Assembly: GCA_029242085.1 (NCBI GenBank)
Contig: JAQWUP010000065.1
Span: 62,001-126,000, forward strand
Direction: 5' to 3'
Length of the DNA stretch: 64,000 nucleotides
From: Porticoccaceae bacterium
Lineage (GTDB): Bacteria; Pseudomonadota; Gammaproteobacteria; Pseudomonadales; Porticoccaceae
The translations under genes and the position numbers were made by a program. Positions 37,901 through 45,949 of the stretch are shown here, piece after piece (within the stretch, counting starts at the first letter, position 1; each line of letters begins with the position of its first letter). The notes beneath the pieces were generated by a model that had not been told where the DNA came from, did not search any database, and saw only the letters and a list, made by a program, of their open reading frames with translations.

Positions 37901-39180
37901 GCATCCACAGTAAAAACATCCTGATTGTTGAAGACGAGGAGATTATCCGCTCTTCGCTGCGCAAACTACTGGAGCGGAATAACTACATAGTCAGTGATGC
38001 CGTCAGCGTCAAAGCGGCCCGTGAGTCTTTTAATCTCAATAGCTTTGATTTAATTATTAGCGACCTGCGACTTCCAGGTGGCCCGGGAACAGACCTGATT
38101 AACCCGGCCAATTGTGTGCCTGTGCTGGTGATGACCAGCTATGCCAGCCTAAGGTCGGCAGTTGAAACCATGCGTCAGGGCGCCGCCGACTATATCTCTA
38201 AGCCGTTTGATCATGATGAGATGCTTGCCGCAGTTAAACGCATCATCAATGAATCCAAGCAAGATATTGATTTAGCCATTGCAGAAAATAAGCTGCTTAT
38301 GGGCTGTAGCCCAGAGATTTTAAAGATTTTACGCACCATTGATAAGGCGGCCCCAACCTCAGCGCCGGTGATTATTCAGGGTGAGAGTGGCACCGGTAAA
38401 CGGATTATTGCCGAGATTATTCACCGTGCCAGCGCCGCCGCCGAGCAGACGTTTACCGCCATTAACTGCGCCTCTGTGAACGCCGTGCAATTTTCTCAAC
38501 AGCTGGAACAGTTAACCGAGAAAGTCACCGGCACATTGTTTCTAGCCAATATTTGCGAACTACCTGCCGCACTGCAGTCTCAGGCGTTACAGGCCATTCA
38601 GCAGCACAGTGATATGCGCTGTATTGCTTCGACTGTAAAAGACCTGCAGGCACTGAGTCAGAGCGGGAAATTCCGCAAAGACCTGTTTTACAGCCTCAAT
38701 GTCGTCAGTATTCAGGTGCCAGCACTGCGCCATCGCGCCACAGATATTCCTAAATTAGCCGAGTATTTTCTCGATCAGTATTCAGCCGAACTGGGTACTC
38801 GCCTCGAATTGTCCGCAGATGTGCATCCGGTGCTGGCCGAGCACAGTTGGCCCGGCAATGTGCGTGAGTTACAGAACATGCTCTATCAGGGCGCGATTCT
38901 GTCAGAGCCGGGGCAAGCTATTACTCCGCATATTCTCGGCATGGGCTATATCGACGATCAACGGGAGGAAGAGGCTGACGGCACTCCCAGCCAACCGGCG
39001 ACCAACAGCGATGCCCCTACAGGGCTGTCTCTGGAGGACTACTTCACCAGTTTTGTGTTAGAAAATCAGGAAAATATGAGTGAAACTGCGCTCGCGCAAA
39101 AGCTTGGCATTAGCAGAAAATCCCTCTGGGAGCGGCGCAATAAGCTGGGAATTAGCCGTAAAAAGTCAGATTCAGCCTAA
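37897..39180 (+). CDS. cbrB: CbrB-type response regulator with degenerate AAA+ domain
   Basis: 427 residues: receiver (about 8-125; VEDEE, phospho-acceptor in IISDLRLPGG, SKPFD intact), NtrC-like AAA+ domain and a C-terminal Fis-type helix-turn-helix (SETALAQKLGISRKSLWERR). Walker A GESGTGKRII is present, but the GAFTGA sigma54 loop is missing: the sequence goes from NCASVNAVQFSQQLEQLTEKV straight to GTLFLANICELP. Walker B, GTLFLDEI in the family, is GTLFLANI, the sensor-I Asn is Val (IASTVKDL), and YRLN is YSLN. It is about 50 residues shorter than usual CbrB. It probably cannot activate sigma54 polymerase and may act as a sigma70 regulator or repressor. 4-nt overlap with cbrA. Confidence 0.88.
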   Translation: MSIHSKNILIVEDEEIIRSSLRKLLERNNYIVSDAVSVKAARESFNLNSFDLIISDLRLPGGPGTDLINPANCVPVLVMTSYASLRSAVETMRQGAADYISKPFDHDEMLAAVKRIINESKQDIDLAIAENKLLMGCSPEILKILRTIDKAAPTSAPVIIQGESGTGKRIIAEIIHRASAAAEQTFTAINCASVNAVQFSQQLEQLTEKVTGTLFLANICELPAALQSQALQAIQQHSDMRCIASTVKDLQALSQSGKFRKDLFYSLNVVSIQVPALRHRATDIPKLAEYFLDQYSAELGTRLELSADVHPVLAEHSWPGNVRELQNMLYQGAILSEPGQAITPHILGMGYIDDQREEEADGTPSQPATNSDAPTGLSLEDYFTSFVLENQENMSETALAQKLGISRKSLWERRNKLGISRKKSDSA

Positions 39181-39218
39181 GCTACAAGGTTATTCAGCGA
39201 TCTTTGTTTCAAAAAGTA

Positions 39219-39243
39219 ACAGTTAGCTGTCTGAGACAGTTAG
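39219..39243. promoter_or_regulatory. Palindrome with repeated ACAGTTAG, candidate regulator site
   Basis: CTGTC-TGA-GACAG lies between two direct copies of ACAGTTAG (39219 and 39236), about 75-100 nt upstream of the predicted small-RNA start. The place fits an upstream activator site for the adjacent CbrB-like regulator. It follows the cbrB stop by about 40 nt. No experimental link; inference from position and symmetry. Confidence 0.35.
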
Positions 39244-39294
39244 TCGGAAAATAAACTCAAAAAACGCTTGTAGCCAGCGTATTTCTAATTAGAA

Positions 39295-39310
39295 TGGCTA
39301 AACCAAGGCA
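39295..39310 (+). promoter_or_regulatory. Sigma54-like promoter element
   Basis: TGGCTAAACCAAGGCA keeps TGGC and GCA with GG and GC exactly 10 nt apart, as in TGGCACN5TTGCW, but departs from consensus at other positions. It lies just before the A-rich start of the candidate small RNA. A competing sigma70 element is the perfect TATAAT at 39344-39349, which has no good -35. Confidence 0.4.
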
Positions 39311-39320
39311 AGGTCTTGAG

Positions 39321-39443
39321 TAATAATAACAATAAAAAATAATTATAATTGGATGGATTGCAAAAGTGTTCTGGGGGTTATAGCTTTAGGGCTCGAACTT
39401 TAAGAACCATTGAAAGGGATTGTCCTCAGGACAATCCCTTTTT
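39321..39443 (+). ncRNA. Candidate CrcZ/CrcY-type small RNA between cbrB and pcnB
   Basis: The 429-nt gap between cbrB and pcnB has no ORF but ends a transcript with a perfect terminator at 39413-39443, 167 nt before pcnB. Downstream of a sigma54-like element is AATAATAACAATAAAAAATAA, which contains overlapping AANAANAA motifs of the kind Hfq/Crc bind in catabolite repression. In pseudomonads the CrcZ RNA lies in this same interval and sequesters Hfq/Crc. Here the RNA would be only about 120 nt and the motifs sit at its 5' end, so it is shorter than CrcZ (about 400 nt). Position and elements support it; family membership is inference. Confidence 0.45.
39413..39443 (+). terminator. Strong Rho-independent terminator
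   Basis: AAAGGGATTGTCC-TCA-GGACAATCCCTTTTT: a perfect 13-bp stem with a 3-nt loop and a five-T run. It ends the candidate small RNA and isolates pcnB from cbrAB read-through. Confidence 0.92.
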
Positions 39444-39609
39444 ACTTTTAGGCTTTTGATAAATTTTCGCTAAGGCTCTGGTTAAACTATCGCTGGTGAG
39501 CTGCATAAACATCCCGCGGCTCCCCTCATTATCACTGCAAACCAACCTCCACTGTTGCCCAATCCTCTGTTAGACTGGCGTCTTTAAATTATCTATCGGC
39601 ACGCTGTAC

Positions 39610-40962
39610 ATGCTGGAAATCATTAGTAGGTTCTTCGATAAGAGTCAGGCTCAAAGAGATGCTGGCGACCCGGTTATCGTCAGCGCCCAATACCACTCAC
39701 TATCACCTAAAATGATCAGCCGTGATGCGCGCCGAGTCGTCGATGTATTGCAGGATGCAGGCTACGAGGCCTACATTGTTGGTGGCGCAGTCCGCGACCT
39801 GCTGCTGGGACTTAAAGCCAAAGATTTTGATGTGGCCACTAACGCCAAACCCGCCGAGGTAAAGTCGTTATTTAGACGCTCGCGTATTATTGGCCGTCGC
39901 TTTCAGATTGTGCATGTGCAATTTAGCCGTGAGATTATTGAAGTCACGACATTCCGCTCCAATGAAACCAAATCCAACGACAAGAGAAAGAACCACCGTC
40001 AACAAACCGATAGTGGCATGCTCACCCGCGACAATGTCTTTGGCAGTTTGAATGATGATGCCAGTCGCCGAGATCTGAGCATAAACGCTATGTACTATGA
40101 TCCGGGCGATAACAGCATTCATGATTTTGCCGAGGGTCTGGACGATATAGAAAAACGGGTTATTCGCATTATGGGTGACCCCGCGACCAGATTTCGTGAA
40201 GACCCTGTGCGGATGCTGCGCGTGGTTCGTTTTGCGGCCAAGTTGGGCTTCAATATAGAAAACCGCACTGGCAAACCCATGCATAAGTTGGCGACGGATC
40301 TAGAGCATGTTTCACCGCCAAGATTATTTGATGAAACCCTCAAATTGTTTATGAGTGGACAGGGACTCGCCTCTTTTTGGCTGCTCAATGAGTACGGCCT
40401 GTTCGAGCGTATCGTGCCGCAAATTGGCAATATGATGAAAGACCGCAATAGTCTCACCAGTAAACTGGTTGAGCAGGCATTCACCAATACCGATCTGCGT
40501 ATTCGCGCCGAAAAACGTGTTACGCCAGCATTTATCTACGCTGCACTGCTGTGGCCTGCTGTGCAAAAGCTTGCTGCGCATTATCGCGATCGCGGCAATT
40601 CACCCTCCTATGCTTTGAGCAAAGCCTCAGGCGAGGTGATCGCCCGACAGATATCTATCACCGCAATTCCCCGGCGCTTTACCATGCCAATGCGTGAGAT
40701 CTGGGATTTACAACTGCTACTGCCACGCCGAGGCGGGCATCGCGCCAAGCGGCTTATTGAACATCCGCGCTTTCGAGCGGCCTATGACTTTGTGCTACTG
40801 CGAGAGCAGGCCGGTGAGGAACTGAGCGGCCTCGGCGACTGGTGGACTGCCTATCAGGATGCCAGCGACGAACAGAGAGAGCATATGGCTCGCTCTGTGG
40901 GTGATCCCGGTAAAAATCGCAAGCGACGCAATCGGCGCAAACCTAAACCCGCCGCTGAGTAG
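39610..40962 (+). CDS. pcnB: Poly(A) polymerase I
   Basis: 450-residue class II nucleotidyltransferase that adds 3' A tails and marks RNA for decay. The active site is YIVGGAVRDLLLGLKAKDFDVAT (G-G-x-V-R-D and DxD), followed by RRDLSINAMYYD and the ERDPVRMLRVVRFAAKLGF-like segment REDPVRMLRVVRFAAK. The tail is Arg/Lys-rich (KNRKRRNRRKPKPAAE), as in E. coli PcnB. tRNA nucleotidyltransferase is the alternative, but length, tail and folK neighbour favour pcnB. The ribosome-binding site is weak. Confidence 0.93.
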   Translation: MLEIISRFFDKSQAQRDAGDPVIVSAQYHSLSPKMISRDARRVVDVLQDAGYEAYIVGGAVRDLLLGLKAKDFDVATNAKPAEVKSLFRRSRIIGRRFQIVHVQFSREIIEVTTFRSNETKSNDKRKNHRQQTDSGMLTRDNVFGSLNDDASRRDLSINAMYYDPGDNSIHDFAEGLDDIEKRVIRIMGDPATRFREDPVRMLRVVRFAAKLGFNIENRTGKPMHKLATDLEHVSPPRLFDETLKLFMSGQGLASFWLLNEYGLFERIVPQIGNMMKDRNSLTSKLVEQAFTNTDLRIRAEKRVTPAFIYAALLWPAVQKLAAHYRDRGNSPSYALSKASGEVIARQISITAIPRRFTMPMREIWDLQLLLPRRGGHRAKRLIEHPRFRAAYDFVLLREQAGEELSGLGDWWTAYQDASDEQREHMARSVGDPGKNRKRRNRRKPKPAAE

Positions 40963-40969
40963 TCAACCA

Positions 40970-41458
40970 ATGGCTGAGGTATATATTGGGCTGGGCAGTA
41001 ATCTTGAAGACCGTGGCGACAGTCCCGAAACCCAGCTGGATCGAGCAATAGAGAGTATTTCCCAACATCCAGCTATCAGTCTGATAGCTGTCTCATCGCG
41101 CTACCAAACCAAAGCCATAGGGCCTGGAAATCAGCCTGACTATATCAATGCTGCAGCCCGCCTTAGCACCGCATTATCACCGCTGGACCTCCTCGACGCC
41201 CTGCAGCAGATAGAGCATCAGCAGGGTCGCGTGCGCACCATTCGCTGGGGAGCCAGAACCCTCGATCTGGATATTTTGCTCTACAACAATCAGGTAATCG
41301 ACAGTGAACGACTCAATGTGCCTCACCCAAGAATGCATGAACGCGCATTTGTGCTCGCGCCTCTGCGTGATTTAGACGCCAGTATTGAGCTTCCCAGCGG
41401 TGAAAGTATCCTCAACCTATTGGCAAACTGCTCGGACCAAGGTATCGTAAAATTATAG
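40970..41458 (+). CDS. folK: 2-amino-4-hydroxy-6-hydroxymethyldihydropteridine pyrophosphokinase
   Basis: HPPK of folate synthesis, transferring pyrophosphate from ATP to the pterin. 162 residues: YIGLGSNLEDRGD at the N-terminus, RTIRWGARTLDLDILLYNN (the RWGxRTLDLDIL signature) and VPHPRMHERAFVLAPL. The ORF track starts at 40859; ATG 40970, 7 nt after the pcnB stop, is the real start. Confidence 0.95.
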   Translation: MAEVYIGLGSNLEDRGDSPETQLDRAIESISQHPAISLIAVSSRYQTKAIGPGNQPDYINAAARLSTALSPLDLLDALQQIEHQQGRVRTIRWGARTLDLDILLYNNQVIDSERLNVPHPRMHERAFVLAPLRDLDASIELPSGESILNLLANCSDQGIVKL

Positions 41459-41491
41459 GTTCGGTAACGGTCAACACAAGTGGAGAGCAAT

Positions 41492-42193
41492 GTGGAACAG
41501 AGTAGTATCAGTGATTTAACGTTTGATCTATCTGCGTCTACCATTCCTAGTTACATTGCTATAGAAGGCCCAATAGGAATTGGCAAAACCACATTAGCCA
41601 AGCGCCTGGCGCAAACATTTAACTATGAAACACTGCTAGAAGAAGCTGACGAAAACCCTTTCTTAGAACGCTTTTATCAGGACCGCCGTGCCAATGCACT
41701 GCCAACTCAGCTGTATTTCTTGTTTCAGCGCATGCGCAAACTTCAGGACCTGCGCCAGGGCGATATTTTTCAGCAGGTTCGCATATCGGATTTTTTAATC
41801 GACAAAGACCCGCTATTTGCTCAGGTAACTCTGGATGACGATGAGTATCGTCTCTATCAAAATGTCTACGACAATATTATTACCGACCTACCCAAACCAG
41901 ATTTGGTTATCTATCTGCAGGCCCCGACCGAAACCCTCTATGACCGTGTACAGCGCCGCGGCACAGCAATAGAGAGACCTATTGAGCAGTCCTACCTCCA
42001 ACAGTTAAACGATGCCTATACCCAGTTCTTTTACCATTATGACGATACGCCGTTACTGATCGTTAACACCGCAGAAATTAATCTGGCCGAAGGTGATCTC
42101 GATTACAATAATCTGGTGAGATACATCCTGCAGACAAAATCTGGCCGCCATTACTACAATCCTCACCCGATAGCTCGAGCGGCTGCGGGTTGA
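41492..42193 (+). CDS. Deoxynucleoside kinase
   Basis: 233-residue P-loop kinase of the deoxyadenosine/deoxyguanosine kinase family: IAIEGPIGIGKTTLAKRLA (P loop), LLEEADENPFLERFYQDR, the DRVQRRGTAIER lid segment. It phosphorylates deoxynucleosides for salvage; base preference cannot be read from sequence. The start is GTG 41492 with GGAG 6 nt upstream; the tracked GTG 41480 lacks a site. It sits between folK and panB. Confidence 0.87.
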   Translation: MEQSSISDLTFDLSASTIPSYIAIEGPIGIGKTTLAKRLAQTFNYETLLEEADENPFLERFYQDRRANALPTQLYFLFQRMRKLQDLRQGDIFQQVRISDFLIDKDPLFAQVTLDDDEYRLYQNVYDNIITDLPKPDLVIYLQAPTETLYDRVQRRGTAIERPIEQSYLQQLNDAYTQFFYHYDDTPLLIVNTAEINLAEGDLDYNNLVRYILQTKSGRHYYNPHPIARAAAG

Positions 42194-42263
42194 TCGCTTG
42201 TCATAATCGGTGAAACCCAGTAACGTGGCCGACTCAGAGACTTATTGAGGCTTAATCTCCACA

Positions 42264-43055
42264 ATGAAAACCACCACCATTAGCAGTTTAATTGCGATGA
42301 AAGCGGCCGGCGACAAGTTTGCCGTAATCACCGCCTACGACTATACCTTTTCAAGGATGATTGAGACCGCCGCCATTGAGGTGACATTGGTCGGTGACTC
42401 ACTGGGCAATGTGATTCAGGGTCGCGACAGCACCATTCCAGTCACTGTTGACGAAATGGCCTATCACACCGCCGCAGTAAAGCGTGGCAACAGCCGCACA
42501 TTGCTAATGACAGATATGCCTTTTATGTCCTACGCCACTGAGGCTCAGGCGCTGGATAATGCCGCCACACTGATGCAGGCCGGTGCGCAAATGGTTAAAT
42601 TAGAAGGTGGTGAATGGCTTGCCGACAGCATTTATATGCTCACCGAGCGCGGCATTCCCGTCTGTGGCCATGTTGGCCTGACCCCACAGTCAGTGCACAA
42701 GCTTGGCGGCTACAAAGTACAGGGTAAAGAGGAAGAGGCAGCAGCAAATATGATTGCTGAAGCCAGAGTACTTGAAGAGGCAGGTGCCGACTTAATTGTT
42801 GTAGAATGCGTGCCCTCGTCTCTCGGCCGCCAGCTATCTCAAGCACTGACAATACCAGTGATAGGCATTGGCGCCGGCCCAGACACCGACGCTCAAGTCC
42901 TGGTGCTACATGATATGTTAGGGATCTCCCAGCGCCTGCCCCGCTTCTCACGCAATTTTCTTGAATCGTCCTCCAGTGTTCAGGATGCTATTACCGCCTT
43001 TGGCACTGCAGTGCGCGACGGCAGCTTTCCGGCCGCGGAGCACTGCTTTAAATAA
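42264..43055 (+). CDS. panB: 3-methyl-2-oxobutanoate hydroxymethyltransferase
   Basis: First committed step of pantothenate and CoA synthesis. 263 residues with ITAYDYTFSRMIE, VGDSLGNVIQGRDSTIPVT (metal and substrate site), PFMSY, VKLEGG, CGHVGLTPQSV and GIGAGPDTDAQVLVLHDMLG. In pseudomonads panC follows, but here the next gene is a glutathione peroxidase, so panC must lie elsewhere or be missing. Confidence 0.96.
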   Translation: MKTTTISSLIAMKAAGDKFAVITAYDYTFSRMIETAAIEVTLVGDSLGNVIQGRDSTIPVTVDEMAYHTAAVKRGNSRTLLMTDMPFMSYATEAQALDNAATLMQAGAQMVKLEGGEWLADSIYMLTERGIPVCGHVGLTPQSVHKLGGYKVQGKEEEAAANMIAEARVLEEAGADLIVVECVPSSLGRQLSQALTIPVIGIGAGPDTDAQVLVLHDMLGISQRLPRFSRNFLESSSSVQDAITAFGTAVRDGSFPAAEHCFK

Positions 43056-43088
43056 CCCATTCAAATAAGACTAAAAAAGAGATTGACC

Positions 43089-43568
43089 ATGGCTACATCC
43101 ATATATGACTTTAGCGTACCTACCAGCAGCGGCGATGAAAAAGCCCTGCAAGACTACAATGGCAAGGTGTTGCTGATTGTTAATACCGCCAGTAAATGTG
43201 GCTTTACACCTCAGTACGAGGGTCTGCAGGCGCTCTATGATCAGTACCATGAGCGCGGTCTGGTGGTTATTGCCATGCCCTGTAATCAGTTTGGCAAGCA
43301 GGAGCCTGGCAGCAATGCTGAGGTGCAGGAATTTTGCCAGATCAACTATGGTTTGAGCTTTCCCGTGATGGGAAAAATTGATGTTAATGGTGCCAACCGG
43401 CACCCACTTTACAGCTACCTGACCGAACAGGCTGGCGGCCTGATCACCGACGGTATCAAATGGAATTTCACCAAGTTTTTAGTCGGCCGAGACGGCCAGG
43501 TAGTTAAGCGCTTTGGCAGTATCAGTAAACCTGAGGCCATCGCCGCAGATATTGAAAAACTGCTCTAG
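43089..43568 (+). CDS. Glutathione peroxidase-like peroxidase
   Basis: 159-residue thiol peroxidase. The peroxidatic Cys is in NTASKCGFTPQYEGL (Cys, not selenocysteine), with the Gln of PCNQFGKQEPG and the Trp of IKWNFTKFLV completing the catalytic set. No second Cys in the usual PHGPx-type resolving position is obvious apart from QEFCQINYG. Cytoplasmic, no signal peptide. ATG 43089 is preferred over the tracked TTG 43083. Confidence 0.92.
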   Translation: MATSIYDFSVPTSSGDEKALQDYNGKVLLIVNTASKCGFTPQYEGLQALYDQYHERGLVVIAMPCNQFGKQEPGSNAEVQEFCQINYGLSFPVMGKIDVNGANRHPLYSYLTEQAGGLITDGIKWNFTKFLVGRDGQVVKRFGSISKPEAIAADIEKLL

Positions 43569-43580
43569 CCGCGGAGTCTT

Positions 43581-43606
43581 GATATGCCAGCCCGGACTGG
43601 CATATC
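43581..43606. terminator. Hairpin between convergent peroxidase and symporter genes
   Basis: GATATGCCAG-CCCGGA-CTGGCATATC is a perfect 10-bp inverted repeat in the 46-nt gap between two convergent genes. No T tract, so it may act with Rho or as an mRNA end. Confidence 0.5.
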
Positions 43607-43614
43607 GAGTTGCA

Positions 43615-44994
43615 CTACTGGTTCTTCAGCGCAGTAAAGTAAGCCTTGGCAGCCTTGTTTACCTGAGGCGCCAAATACAGCGCTGAAATCATAGTCGGAA
43701 TCGCCATAGTCGCGTAGGACGCCAGAATTAAACCATTAACAATATCCAGAGACACCACTGCACCAACCACCAATAGGCCCAGATAGATCGGTGAATAATA
43801 GTATTGCCGTTTCACACCGAACAAGAATCCCATACATTTAACGCCATAGAACCACATGGTAACCATGGTGCTAAAACTCAGCATACCAACCATAATCAAA
43901 AGTAAGTAGATGCCGGTATTTGGGAATACCTGCTCGATCGCGCGGGCAGTCATAGTGACGCCCTGAAGACCGGCTTCAGTTTGCCAGACACCGGTCAGCA
44001 AAATAATTAATGCGGTGCAGGTACAGACCACCAAGGTATCGATGACCGGCCCGATCATGGCCACAACACCCTCGCGAATAGGCTGCGCTGTTTTAGCCGC
44101 ACCATGAGCCAGAGACTCAGTACCTATGCCGGCTTCATTACTAAACGCACCACGGCGCACACCAATTAGAATCACCGCACCAATAGAGCCACCAGCGGCA
44201 GCCTCACCGGTAAAGGCATCGCTCACAATTAACCACAGCATGGCGGGAATATCAGCGGCATAGCTATACAATACCGTCACTGTCATCAATAGATACATGA
44301 TCACCATGGTCGGCACCAAACGCACCGTCAGGCGCCCGATACTCTGAATTCTGCCAGCCACAACCATGGCCACCAATGTCGCCACTATTGAGCTGGCAAC
44401 CAGATCAAAGGTGAAATGCTGTTCACTGGTAGCCCAGCCGGCGGGAATAGCCACCACATCGCGAAGCAGCTGAATAAACTGATTAGCCTGAAAAAGGGGC
44501 AGCGCACCAATTAGACAGGCCGCTGCAAAAAGCGCCGCCAGTGGATACCAGCGCTGTCCCATCCCCTGAGTAATCACATACATAGGACCACCATGAACTG
44601 TGCCCTCGGCGTCTTTGCCACGATACATAACGGCAAGAGAGGCGGTATAAAACTTGGTGGCCACACCGACAATCGCTGTGACCCACATCCAGAACACCGC
44701 ACCCGGGCCGCCAATACTGATGGCAATTGCCACCCCGGCAATATTGCCTAGACCTATGGTGCCAGAAAGTGCCGTCGCCAAAGCCTGAGAATGCGGAATG
44801 TGCCCCGGGTCATTGGGGTCGCTGAACTTACCGCGCAACAAATCAACGCCATGACCGAAATAGCGATAGGGCTGCAAACGTGAGTAGAACATAAAGAAAA
44901 CACCGCCACCGACCAGCAAAATTACCAGCGGAGTACTCCACATCATATCGGCCCAGGCGTTAAAAAAGTCTTCGAGTTGCTGCAGTGAAATCAT
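43615..44994 (-). CDS. Sodium:alanine symporter, AGCS family (copy 2)
   Basis: 459-residue inner-membrane carrier of the same family as the gene at 25-1455. Family blocks are LSGTIGLGNIAGVAIAISIGGPGAVFWMW, GGPMYVI and SNEAGIGTESLAHGAAKT. The sequences of the two copies differ widely (different C-termini and linkers), so this is an old duplication or separate subfamilies. Predicted Na+-coupled uptake of small neutral amino acids. fur lies just upstream on the same strand, 41 nt away. Confidence 0.9.
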   Translation of the reverse strand: MISLQQLEDFFNAWADMMWSTPLVILLVGGGVFFMFYSRLQPYRYFGHGVDLLRGKFSDPNDPGHIPHSQALATALSGTIGLGNIAGVAIAISIGGPGAVFWMWVTAIVGVATKFYTASLAVMYRGKDAEGTVHGGPMYVITQGMGQRWYPLAALFAAACLIGALPLFQANQFIQLLRDVVAIPAGWATSEQHFTFDLVASSIVATLVAMVVAGRIQSIGRLTVRLVPTMVIMYLLMTVTVLYSYAADIPAMLWLIVSDAFTGEAAAGGSIGAVILIGVRRGAFSNEAGIGTESLAHGAAKTAQPIREGVVAMIGPVIDTLVVCTCTALIILLTGVWQTEAGLQGVTMTARAIEQVFPNTGIYLLLIMVGMLSFSTMVTMWFYGVKCMGFLFGVKRQYYYSPIYLGLLVVGAVVSLDIVNGLILASYATMAIPTMISALYLAPQVNKAAKAYFTALKNQ

Positions 44995-45035
44995 GGCAGG
45001 TTGTTCTTTTTATTAAAGGGGGAGTAGACCGCAAT

Positions 45036-45443
45036 CTAGTCTTTGGGCTTCACATATAAAACCAGGCTGTGACCCACTAGTTGAAAGCCATTTTGGCTGG
45101 CGATGCGCTCTTGGATTTTTTCAATTTCGGCATCATGAAATTCAATAACAGCGCCGGTCTCCGTGCATACCATATGATCGTGGTGCTCACCGCGATCAAG
45201 TTCGTAGACGGCTGGGCCATTATCAAAATTATGTCGCTCAATAAGGCCTGCAGTTTCAAACTGAGTCAGTACCCTGTAGACAGTTGCTATACCCACATCC
45301 TCCTCCGCATCTCGCAGAGACTGGTAGATATCCTCGGCGGTCATATGCCGATCGTCGCAGTTTTCTAGAATCTGCAAAATTTTGATTCTGGGCAATGTGA
45401 CCTTTAGGCCTACTTTTTTAAGCTCCTGATCTTCTGGAGTCAT
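45036..45443 (-). CDS. fur: Ferric uptake regulator Fur
   Basis: 135-residue Fe2+-dependent repressor. Winged helix (KVTLPRIKILQILEN, TAEDIYQSLRDAEEDVGIATVYRVLTQFETAGLI) then the dimer domain with metal ligands HHDHM and the C-terminal His. The structural-zinc CxxC is reduced to CTET, as in Fur types that lack the second Cys. It is divergent from bamE across 70 nt, as in other gammaproteobacteria. Confidence 0.95.
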   Translation of the reverse strand: MTPEDQELKKVGLKVTLPRIKILQILENCDDRHMTAEDIYQSLRDAEEDVGIATVYRVLTQFETAGLIERHNFDNGPAVYELDRGEHHDHMVCTETGAVIEFHDAEIEKIQERIASQNGFQLVGHSLVLYVKPKD

Positions 45444-45513
45444 AGTTACCTCTTCTCTATAGGATGGGCTTTAGGTATTATCCCCATTCGCGCAACTAAC
45501 TGGAAGCCCATCA

Positions 45514-45867
45514 ATGCGAATTGTTACTACCTTACTGTTCAGTTTCATTCTACTTACTACTGGCTGCAGTTGGGTAAAGTTTCCCAGCGTGCACAAAGTT
45601 AATATCCAGCAGGGTAACATTGTTGATCAAGAGATGATTGATAAGCTGCGTCCCGGCATGACCAAGTCACAGGTTCAATTTGTTTTAGGCACGCCATTGG
45701 TCATAGATACTTTCGATCAGCAGCGCTGGGATTACTTCTTTAGCCGCTTATCAGCCACCGGCGTAAAAACTGAAGAGAATGTGACCATCTACTTCGATGA
45801 GCAGGATAAACTTGAACGCATGACCGGCGACTACCTGCCCAGCTCAGCGGTTCCTGAAGAGCGCTAA
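45514..45867 (+). CDS. bamE: BAM complex lipoprotein BamE (OmlA/SmpA)
   Basis: 117-residue outer-membrane lipoprotein of the beta-barrel assembly machine. Lipobox LTTGC (Cys about residue 18); the SmpA/OmlA domain shows QGNIVDQEMIDKLRPGMTKSQVQFVLGTP and WDYFFS. Opposite fur; downstream is a terminator shared with ratB. Confidence 0.95.
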   Translation: MRIVTTLLFSFILLTTGCSWVKFPSVHKVNIQQGNIVDQEMIDKLRPGMTKSQVQFVLGTPLVIDTFDQQRWDYFFSRLSATGVKTEENVTIYFDEQDKLERMTGDYLPSSAVPEER

Positions 45868-45898
45868 CAGCTGCAGCAGCCGAAAAATACTAAAACAT

Positions 45899-45928
45899 AA
45901 AAAAAGCAGGCCAGAGCCTGCTTTTTTT
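45899..45928. terminator. Bidirectional Rho-independent terminator
   Basis: AAAAAGCAGGC-CAGA-GCCTGCTTTTTTT: stem of 11 pairs including the A/T ends, with a T run on both strands. It ends bamE on the plus strand and ratB on the minus strand. Confidence 0.9.
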
Positions 45929-45949
45929 ATACTGAGGTTTTCCCTATTC

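Noticed and set aside
39344-39349. Perfect TATAAT inside the A-rich block before pcnB
   Set aside because: No -35 at an acceptable distance (nearest TTGAGT is 22 nt away); kept only as an alternative to the sigma54-like element.
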